Part shown: one piece after another, positions 9,249 to 18,636 of the stretch
Numbering within the stretch: position 1 is the first letter of the stretch
Layout of the letters: the number at the start of each line of letters is the position of its first letter
Origin: Tritrichomonas musculus
Lineage: Eukaryota; Parabasalia; Tritrichomonadida; Tritrichomonadidae
Direction of reading: 5' to 3'
Length of the DNA stretch: 64,000 bases
Assembly (NCBI GenBank): GCA_039105265.1
Contig: JAPFFF010000018.1
Coordinates: forward strand, 930,001 to 994,000
Notes under the pieces: model-generated
Seen by the model: the letters and a program-made list of their open reading frames with translations, nothing else
Told to the model about the DNA's origin: nothing
The model's database searches: none
Made by a program: the position numbers and the translations under genes

Positions 9249-10805
9249 ATGCCACCAAAAAAAAATGATGAAAAAATGCAAAAGCTTCGGGAGAAAAAAA
9301 AAGAACAAAAGAACCCAAAACTTCAATCGATATATTTAAATTCTGTACGATTTGTTTTCAGTATTTTAATTACAGGTTCTTCCTATACAACTGCTTCTGC
9401 TTTATTCTTATGGAATGACATATATCCACCAGCAGAATCAACATATTATAAGATTCAACAGCGTATTTCCGAAATTATTATTCAGATGGCGAGAAATTCT
9501 TGCCAAAAGTGGAGAGCGAAAATGAAAAGCAACTCTTCCTTTGCATTCGATGGAAGTTGGTCGCATAGGCGAAACGCTGATCATTGTCTTGTTGATTTTA
9601 TTGATGTATCATCTGGAAAAATCGTAGATTTTGAAATAATCTCCAAAAAAGGTCAAGGCAAAGATAAATTTGAAGGACCATCGAACGCAATGGAGGTCGA
9701 AGCTCTCAAAGTTCTAGTTCCACGATGGAAAAGCGATAGTCGTGTCATAGCATATTGCCATGATAAAGACAGTAAAAGTCGCAAAGTAATTGAAGAGCTC
9801 GGTTGGAAAATTAAGGAAATGATTGATACAAATCATGCTATAAAATCTTTTCGAAGGAAATTTCAAAGGATAAAGAACAATTCAACGACAAAATTAAGAG
9901 GTTTAAAATCGCATCTAGAAAGATTCTTTAATGCTCTTTTAAGAATTGATTTACTAATTGAAGATAAAATTTCTTTGTGGCTAAATGTTTCGCAGCATTT
10001 AGCTGGAGATCATTCTAAATGTCTAAAGCATAAAGAATGTAAACCTTGGAAAGATATTGACGTTGGAAATAATCGTCAAGTTCTAGATGATTTCTTAGAG
10101 AAAACAAAAGATCTTCTATTGAAATGTGATCGATACCACTCTACACAGATGTGCGAGAGTTTGCACGCAGTGAAAGTGCATTTCGCAAATAAGAATATAG
10201 CATGGAAATCAAGCTGGGCTCCTCGTATATGTGCTGCAATATTAAGTGTAAACGAGAAACACTGGGCGATGACATTATATGAACAACTATCGCTTCCACC
10301 TCTTTCGAAAGAAGTTTTTCACAGACTCAACAAGATTGAAGAAGATAAATGGAAATGGAGGAATGAAAGGCATTCAGAAATGTATAAAGAAATGGTTAGA
10401 ACTATCAGAAGGATGAAAAGAGAAAAGCATGATAAAGAAAATGAAAGTAGTTTATACAAAGGAATTCAAAGCAGGCCAAGAACTAAAGTTACCAAAATAA
10501 AAAGACGTTATATTATTCATAAAATGCCTAAGAAGATTAGTAATTTAAATCCATGGTTCAAAAAGTTTGGATATAATGGAACAGAAGACGATGATGATTC
10601 TGAAGAAGAATGGATTGAAGAAATCTTAGAAGAAGAAGATGAATATGACGAATCACTAGAATATACTTATGATGCAAACGAAGAGGGAAAAAACAGTGAA
10701 GAAGAAGAAGAAGAAGAAGAAGAAGAAGATAACGAGGAAAATGATGAAGAATGTGAAGAAATGGAATGCTATTTAGCTAATATTGAAGAGATGATGAATA
10801 ATTAA
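9249..10805 (+). CDS. Kolobok/Mutator-like transposase
   Basis: 518 residues from ATG (upstream context AACTCATA). Residues 98-133 carry FDGSWSHRRN and then VSSGKIVDFEIISK, the RNase-H-fold first strand with Asp101 as probable first catalytic acid. YCHDKDSKSRKVI (Asp172 or 174) fits the second Asp. DTNHAIKSF, the GDHSKC...HKEC metal-binding-like cluster (253-264) and CESLHAVK with Glu303 complete a D-D-E layout seen in the Mutator-like/Kolobok transposase domain. The N-terminus is lysine-rich and the C-terminus (from about 435) is a highly acidic tail made of GAA repeats. No frame damage is seen. It acts on the TTAA-flanked inverted repeats at 7653 and 11181. The exact superfamily rests on the motif pattern plus the TTAA duplication. 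Confidence 0.75.
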   Translation: MPPKKNDEKMQKLREKKKEQKNPKLQSIYLNSVRFVFSILITGSSYTTASALFLWNDIYPPAESTYYKIQQRISEIIIQMARNSCQKWRAKMKSNSSFAFDGSWSHRRNADHCLVDFIDVSSGKIVDFEIISKKGQGKDKFEGPSNAMEVEALKVLVPRWKSDSRVIAYCHDKDSKSRKVIEELGWKIKEMIDTNHAIKSFRRKFQRIKNNSTTKLRGLKSHLERFFNALLRIDLLIEDKISLWLNVSQHLAGDHSKCLKHKECKPWKDIDVGNNRQVLDDFLEKTKDLLLKCDRYHSTQMCESLHAVKVHFANKNIAWKSSWAPRICAAILSVNEKHWAMTLYEQLSLPPLSKEVFHRLNKIEEDKWKWRNERHSEMYKEMVRTIRRMKREKHDKENESSLYKGIQSRPRTKVTKIKRRYIIHKMPKKISNLNPWFKKFGYNGTEDDDDSEEEWIEEILEEEDEYDESLEYTYDANEEGKNSEEEEEEEEEEDNEENDEECEEMECYLANIEEMMNN

Positions 10806-11222
10806 ATTAAACTTAAATCAATAAAGCACTTTTTAAATAACCAATTATTTTTATTTTATAACTTTTTCAGAATCATAAATTTTTTTATATATTTTATCGC
10901 GAAATCATATAAAAATCTCAAGATATGTTGTATTAATCTGATTTAATATATTCTCAAGTTAATCAGTCTTATAAATTTTTAATCATATTATTATATTATA
11001 TATATAACTATTTTTTTTAAAAAAATAATTGTTTAAATGCCTTCTTATTAAAAAGGATATTATGTTGGTTATATAAAGTTCCTTTTTTTATTATTATAAA
11101 CCAAAATCCGACTAAATTTGCCTAAAATTACTCCTAATGTGATGTGGCCATTTAATTATTCAAATCAAGGAGAGTACACCCTTAAGCAAATCATGATTTT
11201 CAAAATAATGTTAAAGTGCGTC

Positions 11223-11524
11223 AGTAGTATATATGAGTTCTTAATTACCCCTAGAAGAACAAACTACTGTTACATATAATATCATGTATGTTTCTTTAGA
11301 TTAAGTACATAGGTGTCATATGTGTTATTATTTGTATTATATAGGTAATGTTTTCATATATGAAAATCAGATTCGATATCAATTATAGAAATTAAGTTGA
11401 TATATCAATTATGCTATCCATTTTTGGTAGCTGAAATCTCATATTAGTAAAAAAAATGAGAAATGAAAAAAAGTGTTTTTATAAAATGAGAAATATTATT
11501 TTATTTATTTTTATTATTTTTTAT
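11223..11524 (+). repeat. Polinton left terminal inverted repeat
   Basis: 302 bp that match the reverse complement of 31497-31799 with only a one-base length difference in an A run. It directly precedes the first gene. Confidence 0.93.
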
Positions 11525-11553
11525 TTTATTCTTACACAAAAGCATATTGTACT

Positions 11554-12318
11554 ATGAATACAAAATCTAAACTTGCTATTGAAACATTAAGTACTATGAA
11601 AGAAAAGATAATTGATAATATTAATAATAAAAATAAACAAAGCTATATTCCACATTCAATAAATATAACTTATGATCTTGTAAATAAATTATTTCATGAA
11701 AATAATTGTACTATACTAAAAACACCTAAAAATATATTTGAAGATTCTTTAATTACATTTTATAGAAATGATAACCCTAAAATAATATTGATTACACATC
11801 TTAGTAATTATGTTTCTAATCCAAATAAATCATTTAATAAAAGTAAAAGTAAAATATTTAAACAAGAATTAAGTTTAGAAGAGAGTAAAAAAATAGAAGA
11901 TAAACTAAAAGCAGATAGATCTGAAAAACATCGTAAAGATTGTGAAGATAAGTTACGAGAATCAATGAAGAATGAAAATTGTATATTACAAAGCAAATAT
12001 GTAAGTGCTAGAATACCAATAACATATTTATATAATAATATGCAATATCAAACAACTTATACAAAATGGAATAATGGTTATCGCGCACATCAATCGAAAT
12101 GTCCTCGTTATACACATGAACATATTGCACAATTATTTGAAAAAGAAGGTTGTAAATTATTATCACAATATAAGAATCAAAAATCAAGATTAACATATGA
12201 ATATAATGGAAAAATATATCAAGTTATATATAATGATTGGAAATTCTATAGTTCAAGACCACATTTAAACCAAATCCATACATATTTTACAGAAGAATTA
12301 GATAAAGATCTTAAATAA
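11554..12318 (+). CDS. Polinton protein of unknown function with repeated module
   Basis: 254 residues, lysine and asparagine rich. Two or three related modules are visible: around residues 145-185 (ENCILQSKY ... TYTKWNNG) and 195-240 (EGCKLLSQY ... VIYNDWKFYSS), with a weaker one at 45-85. The pattern 'gC.lls.Y......l.Y..n...Y...w..f' resembles small beta-rich nucleic-acid-associated modules of large DNA viruses, but no metal-binding cysteines are seen. Position next to the terminal repeat does not reveal the function. Transcribed away from the left end. Confidence 0.6.
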   Translation: MNTKSKLAIETLSTMKEKIIDNINNKNKQSYIPHSINITYDLVNKLFHENNCTILKTPKNIFEDSLITFYRNDNPKIILITHLSNYVSNPNKSFNKSKSKIFKQELSLEESKKIEDKLKADRSEKHRKDCEDKLRESMKNENCILQSKYVSARIPITYLYNNMQYQTTYTKWNNGYRAHQSKCPRYTHEHIAQLFEKEGCKLLSQYKNQKSRLTYEYNGKIYQVIYNDWKFYSSRPHLNQIHTYFTEELDKDLK

Positions 12319-12343
12319 AAAAACTTTTACTTTATTTTTGTAT

Positions 12344-13111
12344 TTAGAATCTGGCAATACTAAAATCATTATTACGAACATTAACTAAGATAAAATCATG
12401 ATTATTAAGATTTCTATAATAAGACCATAATTCATCAAATTCATATTGAATTGGAACTTGTTGATATATATAATTAAGTTTTTGTCTAGAAAAACCAGAA
12501 AATATGAAAAACGAAGTAGCATTATTCTTATAATCAGTTGATATTGATTTAAAGAACTGAATATTAATATAAACTATTGAATGTTTATGTCTTAATTGAG
12601 TTATATAGTTAGTAAAATATGATGATTTTATTAGTTTACTTTTAACAAAATCTTCACATAATATAATAGTATTTAAAGGTTGATTTGGTTTATTTAGTTT
12701 ATTAACATGAAGAAACTCAAACATTTTATTTAGCTTATCATTATCAATAGTTATTTTTGGTGTATTACAATATTTATCAAACAATTCTTTATATAAATCT
12801 AGTTCTTTCAAATATTTTTCAGCATTAGAATCTGATATAATAATAATAGGTAACTGAATAAGATCTTGTTGTGTTTCAAAAGTACTATCATTAATTGAAC
12901 CATTTTTACTGATATATACTATTAAATGAAAGTTACAATCTTTTAATCTAGATATTTGAATAACATCTCTTAACATAACATGAGTCTTACCTTTTCCTTG
13001 ATTTCCGACTAATATATTCAATGAATTATAATATGAATAAATGTTGTTAGAAATAGGTCTTATACTTTCTGCTTTTATTTTGTTTTCATTTTTACGATAT
13101 GCATTATTCAT
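12344..13111 (-). CDS. Polinton genome-packaging ATPase (FtsK/HerA, A32-like)
   Basis: 255 residues. Walker A is GNQGKGKTH at about residues 37-45, preceded by the hydrophobic strand LNILV. A Walker B-like strand TIILCEDF lies near 148-155. Length and layout fit the packaging ATPases of Polintons, virophages and large DNA viruses, which pump the genome into the capsid. It is one of the four core Polinton genes seen here and is transcribed opposite to the capsid gene. Confidence 0.8.
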   Translation of the reverse strand: MNNAYRKNENKIKAESIRPISNNIYSYYNSLNILVGNQGKGKTHVMLRDVIQISRLKDCNFHLIVYISKNGSINDSTFETQQDLIQLPIIIISDSNAEKYLKELDLYKELFDKYCNTPKITIDNDKLNKMFEFLHVNKLNKPNQPLNTIILCEDFVKSKLIKSSYFTNYITQLRHKHSIVYINIQFFKSISTDYKNNATSFFIFSGFSRQKLNYIYQQVPIQYEFDELWSYYRNLNNHDFILVNVRNNDFSIARF

Positions 13112-13155
13112 AGCAATATCGATATCAAAATACGGTGAAATATCTTCATTAGAAC

Positions 13156-13239
13156 CTAAATTATTGGTTCATCAAAATAACAATCATCAGAATCAGAAAA
13201 ACATATTTCTTTATAATTGAATTGAGTTGGTTTCATCAT
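13156..13239 (-). CDS. Very small Polinton ORF
   Basis: About 27 residues, beginning MMKPTQF, acidic towards the end (SDSDD). It sits between the packaging ATPase and another small ORF on the same strand. Coding status is doubtful because of the length. Confidence 0.25.
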   Translation of the reverse strand: MMKPTQFNYKEICFSDSDDCYFDEPII

Positions 13240-13257
13240 TTATAGTCATAAAAGTTT

Positions 13258-13377
13258 TTAAGAATATAGTTTAGCTCTTGTTTCTTCACTTAATTTAGGA
13301 GTTGAATCATATGTAAAACCAATAATAATTATAGCTAATTCAATAACAACAACACTTAATAATAATTCAGTAATCAT
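13258..13377 (-). CDS. Small single-span membrane protein of the Polinton
   Basis: 39 residues starting MITELLLSVV. Residues 4-24 form one strongly hydrophobic segment, followed by a polar charged tail (TYDSTPKLSEETRAKLYS). It fits tightly in the gap between two same-strand genes. Small membrane proteins are common in virus-like elements; the role is unknown. Confidence 0.45.
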   Translation of the reverse strand: MITELLLSVVVIELAIIIIGFTYDSTPKLSEETRAKLYS

Positions 13378-13422
13378 TTAAATAATCTAAAAACAAAAAT
13401 AAGAAGATCGTTTTTTTAAACC

Positions 13423-14028
13423 TTAAATACACATTTTCAAACTAATTCCATATCTTATTAATTGAGCATATGTCTCATTATAACCTATTTTGAGATCTAG
13501 TGTTTTATCATCTTTAGTAACTAGTATTCTTTGAATATTCATATATTTAGTATTTGATATACAACATGTACAACCTTCTTCTTCATCAATAACAAGCTCA
13601 ACTTTATCAGCTTGTGTTAGTATTTTGATAAGTTCCATTAATGAATTATAATGACAAACAAGATAATTATTGATTCGTAATGGGTTTAATTCATAAATAC
13701 TTAATAATGTTTCTAAAAATTTATTTCTTATTTCTAATGTATTGTTTATTTGTTGTTGATATGCTAATTGTGAATTGTCCGACAATTGAGTAAAATTTAT
13801 GTTTCTTGTTAATGAATCTTGTTGTAATTGTTGTTCTTGATTTACATTATAAGGTTGATTTTGAATTTGAGCTGATATAGGTGGAATATTTGGATAGTTC
13901 ACATTAGAAGATGGTTTTATTTTTATATTAACATTAGTATTTTGTTCTTGTTTACAACTACTATCATTTTCAGAACTTAATATTCTAGCTTTATGTAATA
14001 CTTTCGACATTTTAGTTATATTAAACAT
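13423..14028 (-). CDS. Polinton protein of unknown function, Q/N-rich N-terminal half
   Basis: 201 residues. Residues 1-100 are rich in Gln, Asn and Ser and probably disordered. The second half is better ordered and includes ELVIDEEEGCTCCIS. It starts 3 bp after the end of the next upstream gene, so the two are probably cotranscribed. No family recognised. Confidence 0.55.
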   Translation of the reverse strand: MFNITKMSKVLHKARILSSENDSSCKQEQNTNVNIKIKPSSNVNYPNIPPISAQIQNQPYNVNQEQQLQQDSLTRNINFTQLSDNSQLAYQQQINNTLEIRNKFLETLLSIYELNPLRINNYLVCHYNSLMELIKILTQADKVELVIDEEEGCTCCISNTKYMNIQRILVTKDDKTLDLKIGYNETYAQLIRYGISLKMCI

Positions 14029-14030
14029 GT

Positions 14031-14261
14031 TTATTGATTATCTGTTAATTCTTTCAATTCAGTTTCTAGTTTTGCTACTTTATCTTTTAATGAATTTATA
14101 TCTTCAATTAAGCTTTCTCGTATTGCTAAACCATTAGAACCTAGCATTCCTGTTTTGATATTATTTAAATGTTGTTTTGTATCATAACATCTTTCTTTTA
14201 AACATCTTTTTATTCTTTTCAATTCTGGAATCTCACTCTTATAATTACTTAACTCAGTCAT
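14031..14261 (-). CDS. Small coiled-coil Polinton protein
   Basis: 76 residues, charged and helical, with a heptad-like stretch at 45-72 (INSLKDKVAKLETELKEL). It is the first gene of a minus-strand cluster and is divergent from the + gene at 14277 with only 15 bp between starts. No family recognised. Confidence 0.5.
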   Translation of the reverse strand: MTELSNYKSEIPELKRIKRCLKERCYDTKQHLNNIKTGMLGSNGLAIRESLIEDINSLKDKVAKLETELKELTDNQ

Positions 14262-14276
14262 TTATTTACTATAAAA

Positions 14277-14513
14277 ATGAGTTTTGAACAAAGACGTACG
14301 TTACGCGATTCAAATAAAATGAATTATTATGAAAGACTTAGATTACAAATGCAAAAAGAAAGAACTAGAATTAATTCAAGTCCAATTATTAAGAAATATA
14401 ATTTAAAAGGTTCTATTAATCATAATAAAGAACCAATAATAACGACAAAAAAAATGAACTATCATACTTACACTTTAAATCATTCTGTAGTACCTAATAA
14501 TTCAAAGATTTAA
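14277..14513 (+). CDS. Small basic Polinton protein
   Basis: 78 residues, rich in Arg, Lys, Asn and Tyr, beginning MSFEQRRTLRDSN. The high positive charge suggests nucleic-acid binding, for example a core protein, but that is inference. The stop overlaps the convergent neighbour by a few bases. Confidence 0.5.
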   Translation: MSFEQRRTLRDSNKMNYYERLRLQMQKERTRINSSPIIKKYNLKGSINHNKEPIITTKKMNYHTYTLNHSVVPNNSKI

Positions 14514-14887
14514 TTATTTGATAATTGATTTATAGTATGTACAATTTGATTAATTGTTGAAGTTAGTTCTGTTATTTTTAGCTTTAGTTGTTCAATATCA
14601 GCTTTAATAATGTCATTTTCAAGTTCTTTAATATTTTTATCATTGTTATTAACCTTTCTTAGATATATTTCACCACCTTTTATTTTACCGTCTAATTTAG
14701 AACAATTCTTCTTTGTTATTCTATATTCAGATCCATCATTAGTAACTATTTTGTATACCTTATTTAGATATTGTGTTGTTTTGTTATCAATATCATCTTT
14801 ATGTTTTTGATAGTACATATTGAATTCTTCTATTGATTTAAAGTTTTTTATTTCATCAACAATTTCATTAATAACTTTCAATTCCAT
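14510..14887 (-). CDS. Polinton protein of unknown function with C-terminal coiled coil
   Basis: 125 residues. The middle has a compact segment YRITKKNCSKLDGKIKGGEI; residues 85-120 look like a coiled coil (IEQLKLKITELTSTINQI). It converges on the + ORF at 14277. No family recognised. Confidence 0.5.
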   Translation of the reverse strand: MELKVINEIVDEIKNFKSIEEFNMYYQKHKDDIDNKTTQYLNKVYKIVTNDGSEYRITKKNCSKLDGKIKGGEIYLRKVNNNDKNIKELENDIIKADIEQLKLKITELTSTINQIVHTINQLSNN

Positions 14888-14940
14888 TTATTAATAATTA
14901 AACTGATTTAAATACATTTATTTTATTTGTTTTGATTTAA

Positions 14941-15210
14941 CTACTTATAACTGATTTCACCTTTATTATTAACAAGAGATCTACCTATTTTACCAGCTTT
15001 ATCAGCTATACTTAAACCTTTATCTATAGTATCTACAACTTGACCAACACCAGGTATATAAGATGTAATAGGTTTAATCTTATCTATTATCTTTCTACCT
15101 GTATCTACAACTTTCGGTATGTTTTCAACTACTTTAGTAGCTATATTTTTTACAGTATTACCAACTTTGCTAAATAAATTCTTCATTTTCTTAAATATAC
15201 CAATACCCAT
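14941..15210 (-). CDS. Amphipathic small Polinton protein, possible membrane-active minor virion protein
   Basis: 89 residues if started at the ATG at 15210 (MGIGIFKKMKNLF); an upstream ATG at 15240 is also open. The start gives an N-terminal Gly in a myristoylation-like context followed by a Lys-rich amphipathic helix. A central hydrophobic glycine stretch (SYIPGVGQVVDTI) follows. It lies back to back with the capsid gene (15261). Such layouts resemble membrane-lytic minor capsid proteins such as adenovirus pVI, but this is only a resemblance. Confidence 0.5.
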   Translation of the reverse strand: MGIGIFKKMKNLFSKVGNTVKNIATKVVENIPKVVDTGRKIIDKIKPITSYIPGVGQVVDTIDKGLSIADKAGKIGRSLVNNKGEISYK

Positions 15211-15260
15211 TTTTATTAAATGATAAAAGAGTAAGAACAATACTTTTTTTATAATCTAAA

Positions 15261-17117
15261 ATGTTATATCGTAACGAAAGAGCACATAATTTAAAAATAG
15301 AAGCTGGTAATGTACTTAACACATTTAGTAAAATGAGAGAAATGATTAATGTTAATGATGGTACAAGATCGTTTTCATTTAGAACAGTAGATTGTCATGA
15401 TCAACCTGCACCTTACACAAAAGGTCAATATTCACAAATTAGCTTAACACACCCTGATCATTTTATAAGTGATGTTGATAAAGGTTTCTTAACATTTCAT
15501 ATTAGATTAGATTTACAATTAAATACTGATTTATCTAAACTTAGAACTATTGAAGATTCTGATAATTTATATAAGATATTTGTAGGTTTCAAATCATCAA
15601 ATCAATTATTAGATAGATTAGAAATTCTTCATAATAATGTTAATGTTGGTTATCAACAAAATGAATGTGTTAGAGAAGGGTTCTTATATTCAACATTAAA
15701 ACCAGAAACAGAAAAGAAGAGAAGAAGATTTGTACACTCATTATGGGAGAACGTATCATCTTATTCACAAACTATAGCTGGTGCTTATGTTAACTTAAAT
15801 GATTTCAAAAATAATGGTAAAACACAAGTTGAGTTCGATCTTAATCTACCATTTGATGATATGTTAGCATTACAAGCTTTCGATCTATTCCCAAATGGGA
15901 TCATAGGTGATCTATCAATACGATTTCAAGTTACAGATGCTGGTTTAGTATGGGCCGTGTTAGACCCTCATACTGTAGCTGAAGTTAAAGCATTTTTAGA
16001 AGATGATGATAAGATAACAATGAAACAACTTGATCAATTAAGAGAGTTAAAAGCAAAAGGTAAATTAAAGCGACAGTTTACACAAATTAATAATGAAGCA
16101 CTAGTACCAGGTACATTTGATCATTCTACAACTATTAAATATAATGTATGTGCTGAACATGGTACTCCAATTAATTCAAGCCCTATTGAGCTCACATTCG
16201 AATTCACAGATGAAGAATATGAAAGATTTGGTATTAATAAACCTACTACTGATTTACGAGAAATTGCTAAACATAACCCTGATAATGGAATGAAAATAGA
16301 ATCATATAATACTATCGATATTATTGAAGAAAGTTCTAAAATTAAGTATTCATCACAAAAAGCAGTATTAAGTTGTAATCAATTAACAGTAACATTATGT
16401 AAATCTAATATGCAAGGTTTTGGTGTTTGTGAATCAACACGAAATAGTATCGAAAACATATTAAGAGATGGTCTTATTATACCATCACAAAAAATAGATT
16501 ATCATGCTTTTCCAATAGCAGCAGCATCAAATGGTATCAAATCAACACTAAATATACCTTTAATTAATGTAACATCAATGTCGTTATTATTCCCAAAATA
16601 TCATAATGATTTAACTGTTTTTGAAAACCCTATTTATCAAAACTGTTATTTAAACATAGGAGGTAAGAACTACCCTGATGAGAACGTAGATACAATCGGT
16701 GCTAGATTCTTTGAAAATCAACTAACAGCTGGTGATTTAGATGCTATCACTTTACAATGTACAAAAGAATTTGAAGATAGTATGACTATGCCAAAAAATG
16801 ATAATGAAGGTTCAAGATATCATAATACATTATCAGATTCAACAAGTTTTGTATTTAATATTCAAACTGAAAGAGCTAGTGCTGGTTACTGTTATGATGG
16901 ATTAGATGGAGGTTATGGTAATATACAAGTACAAGTAAACGGACAACCTATCTATACTGGATCTAATGATACATATTATAATGTAAATGAAGAAGGTACT
17001 ATTCATCCACCACCAATTCAGCTTATATTAACTAGAGATACTTATTTCAAACTTTCATTAAATGGACTTGAATATGTTGATGATGAAACCCCTATTAATA
17101 GTCAAGTTAATGAATGA
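15261..17117 (+). CDS. Polinton major capsid protein (probable double jelly roll)
   Basis: 618 residues. The N-terminal part has RTVDCHDQPAPYTKGQYSQI and then many short beta-strand-like hydrophobic stretches with little predicted helix. That suits the paired jelly-roll domains of Polinton and virophage capsid proteins, as do the length and the position beside small minor-virion-like genes and the integrase. I identify it by size, composition and context rather than by a short catalytic motif. It would form the hexameric capsomers of an icosahedral particle. Confidence 0.7.
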   Translation: MLYRNERAHNLKIEAGNVLNTFSKMREMINVNDGTRSFSFRTVDCHDQPAPYTKGQYSQISLTHPDHFISDVDKGFLTFHIRLDLQLNTDLSKLRTIEDSDNLYKIFVGFKSSNQLLDRLEILHNNVNVGYQQNECVREGFLYSTLKPETEKKRRRFVHSLWENVSSYSQTIAGAYVNLNDFKNNGKTQVEFDLNLPFDDMLALQAFDLFPNGIIGDLSIRFQVTDAGLVWAVLDPHTVAEVKAFLEDDDKITMKQLDQLRELKAKGKLKRQFTQINNEALVPGTFDHSTTIKYNVCAEHGTPINSSPIELTFEFTDEEYERFGINKPTTDLREIAKHNPDNGMKIESYNTIDIIEESSKIKYSSQKAVLSCNQLTVTLCKSNMQGFGVCESTRNSIENILRDGLIIPSQKIDYHAFPIAAASNGIKSTLNIPLINVTSMSLLFPKYHNDLTVFENPIYQNCYLNIGGKNYPDENVDTIGARFFENQLTAGDLDAITLQCTKEFEDSMTMPKNDNEGSRYHNTLSDSTSFVFNIQTERASAGYCYDGLDGGYGNIQVQVNGQPIYTGSNDTYYNVNEEGTIHPPPIQLILTRDTYFKLSLNGLEYVDDETPINSQVNE

Positions 17118-17218
17118 AGTCACATGAAGTAGTTGAAGTAATAAATGATAATGAAATTGATGTTGTTGATAAATGAAGTCACATGAAGTAGTAATTGATA
17201 TAGTTTTTTTTAGCTAAA

Positions 17219-18616
17219 ATGATAAATCGAAAAACAATTAAAATATATGATAAAGAATACTCTTCATTACTTAAATATCCATTTAAATCAAAATATAAGT
17301 ATGTTTCTAATATTGAGAAAGAACCATATATACCTGATTATCGATTAAAAACATGTAAAAAAATGTCAAAACCTAACTTTTCAAATGAAAGAGGATGTTG
17401 GGAATTAGATCTAATGTTTGTAAGTTATTATAATTCTCAACTTGAATCAATAAAACAAACATATTTAGTATTAATTAATGTAAATACAAGATTTCTTATT
17501 ATAGAACCTCTTTTTTATGATAAAGATGAGAGTATTAACAAAGAGATAGTTGATGTCAGTGAAGTAGTTGATGAAAAGAATTCAATTAAAAACATTCAAA
17601 ATATTCAAAATGCGCTATTTAGAATAATGAATAAGTACTTTGATTTTGAATTTAATACTTTTAAATGTGATGGTGAATCATCATTTAAGACTATGTATAA
17701 TAATAATTTAGTTATTGAAACTAGCAATAAAAGAATAATAATATCAGATATAAATCAAACATTAAAAGATGCTAATTATAGAGGACAAACAAATAGAGAT
17801 CCAATAATAAATGATTTAATAAAGAAACATGATAAAAATAAATTGAAAGAATATATCAAAAGAAACTATCAATTACACACTTATTTACGTAAACTATATA
17901 AAGATTTCAATTTGTATAATGATAAACATAATCATATTAATGATTTCTATTCAATTAAGTTAGTTATTAATTCTTCACCATATACTTTATCACATAAAAC
18001 AGTTGATTCTGTTATTAGAACTATACGAAACGCTTTTGGTTTAGATAATAGAAGATTAGCAGATTACAATTTAATGAGACAAATGATAGATTATTATAAT
18101 AATACACCACATATATCATTAAGGTTTAAGAATTATGATTATGATAGTTCTGAATTCTATGATAAAGGTTTAACAAAACAAACAAAATACATATATTATA
18201 CTCCTTTTCAAGTTCAGATTAATCCTGATTTAGAATGGAGATATATTAGAAAAATGAAATTGAAATTACAAGATATAAAAGAAGAACAGAGATTAAAAGG
18301 TTTGTTAAGTTATAAATTAGGTAACATCATATTAGTTCATCTTGAATTAGATAAAACACAAAAGAAACATGAAAAAAGAAGAAGAGTATTTAATGAAATT
18401 GCACAATTTATAAAGTATGAAAATGGTAATGTAATATGTAAATTGTTGAATAATTATCAAACATTCAATAAAGACAAAAATAATAGACTAACACTTTATA
18501 ATACTTCTAATATAGGTAGAAAACCGAAAACTGATAATGAAAAAGCTATTATAGAAGTACCTATTATATATACTAAATTTATTTGTAATAATATTGATGA
18601 TCTAAATAATGATTAG
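17219..18616 (+). CDS. Polinton integrase (retrovirus-like, rve fold)
   Basis: 465 residues. The RNase-H-like core begins about residue 60 with CWELDLMFV. The second acidic strand is FKCDGESSF near 145-153, and a long helix with VIRTIRNAFG near 270 corresponds to the third acidic position, followed by YYNNTPH, the typical end of the rve domain. The C-terminal 120 residues resemble the SH3-like part of Polinton integrases. It would bind the terminal repeats and make the 6-bp staggered insertion seen here. Confidence 0.8.
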   Translation: MINRKTIKIYDKEYSSLLKYPFKSKYKYVSNIEKEPYIPDYRLKTCKKMSKPNFSNERGCWELDLMFVSYYNSQLESIKQTYLVLINVNTRFLIIEPLFYDKDESINKEIVDVSEVVDEKNSIKNIQNIQNALFRIMNKYFDFEFNTFKCDGESSFKTMYNNNLVIETSNKRIIISDINQTLKDANYRGQTNRDPIINDLIKKHDKNKLKEYIKRNYQLHTYLRKLYKDFNLYNDKHNHINDFYSIKLVINSSPYTLSHKTVDSVIRTIRNAFGLDNRRLADYNLMRQMIDYYNNTPHISLRFKNYDYDSSEFYDKGLTKQTKYIYYTPFQVQINPDLEWRYIRKMKLKLQDIKEEQRLKGLLSYKLGNIILVHLELDKTQKKHEKRRRVFNEIAQFIKYENGNVICKLLNNYQTFNKDKNNRLTLYNTSNIGRKPKTDNEKAIIEVPIIYTKFICNNIDDLNND

Positions 18617-18636
18617 AGAAGTTATTTTGTATTAAA

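Larger units (their letters stand above)
7653..11181 (+). mobile_element. Kolobok-type DNA transposon, TTAA target duplication
   Basis: Left end GGGTGTGCTCT (7653-7663) and right end AGAGTACACCC (11171-11181) are an 11-bp inverted repeat with one mismatch. Both are flanked by TTAA (7649-7652 and 11182-11185), the target duplication typical of Kolobok and piggyBac. The transposase encoded at 9249-10805 has the Kolobok/Mutator-like pattern rather than piggyBac. The element is 3529 bp, of which 1180 bp is a nested palindromic insertion. 10806-11170 is AT-rich 3' sequence without genes. The transposase frame is intact, so the element may have been recently active. Confidence 0.8.

Noticed and set aside
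7653-11181. Kolobok-type element considered as piggyBac because of TTAA
   Set aside because: The transposase lacks the piggyBac pattern and has a Mutator/Kolobok-like D-D-E layout.
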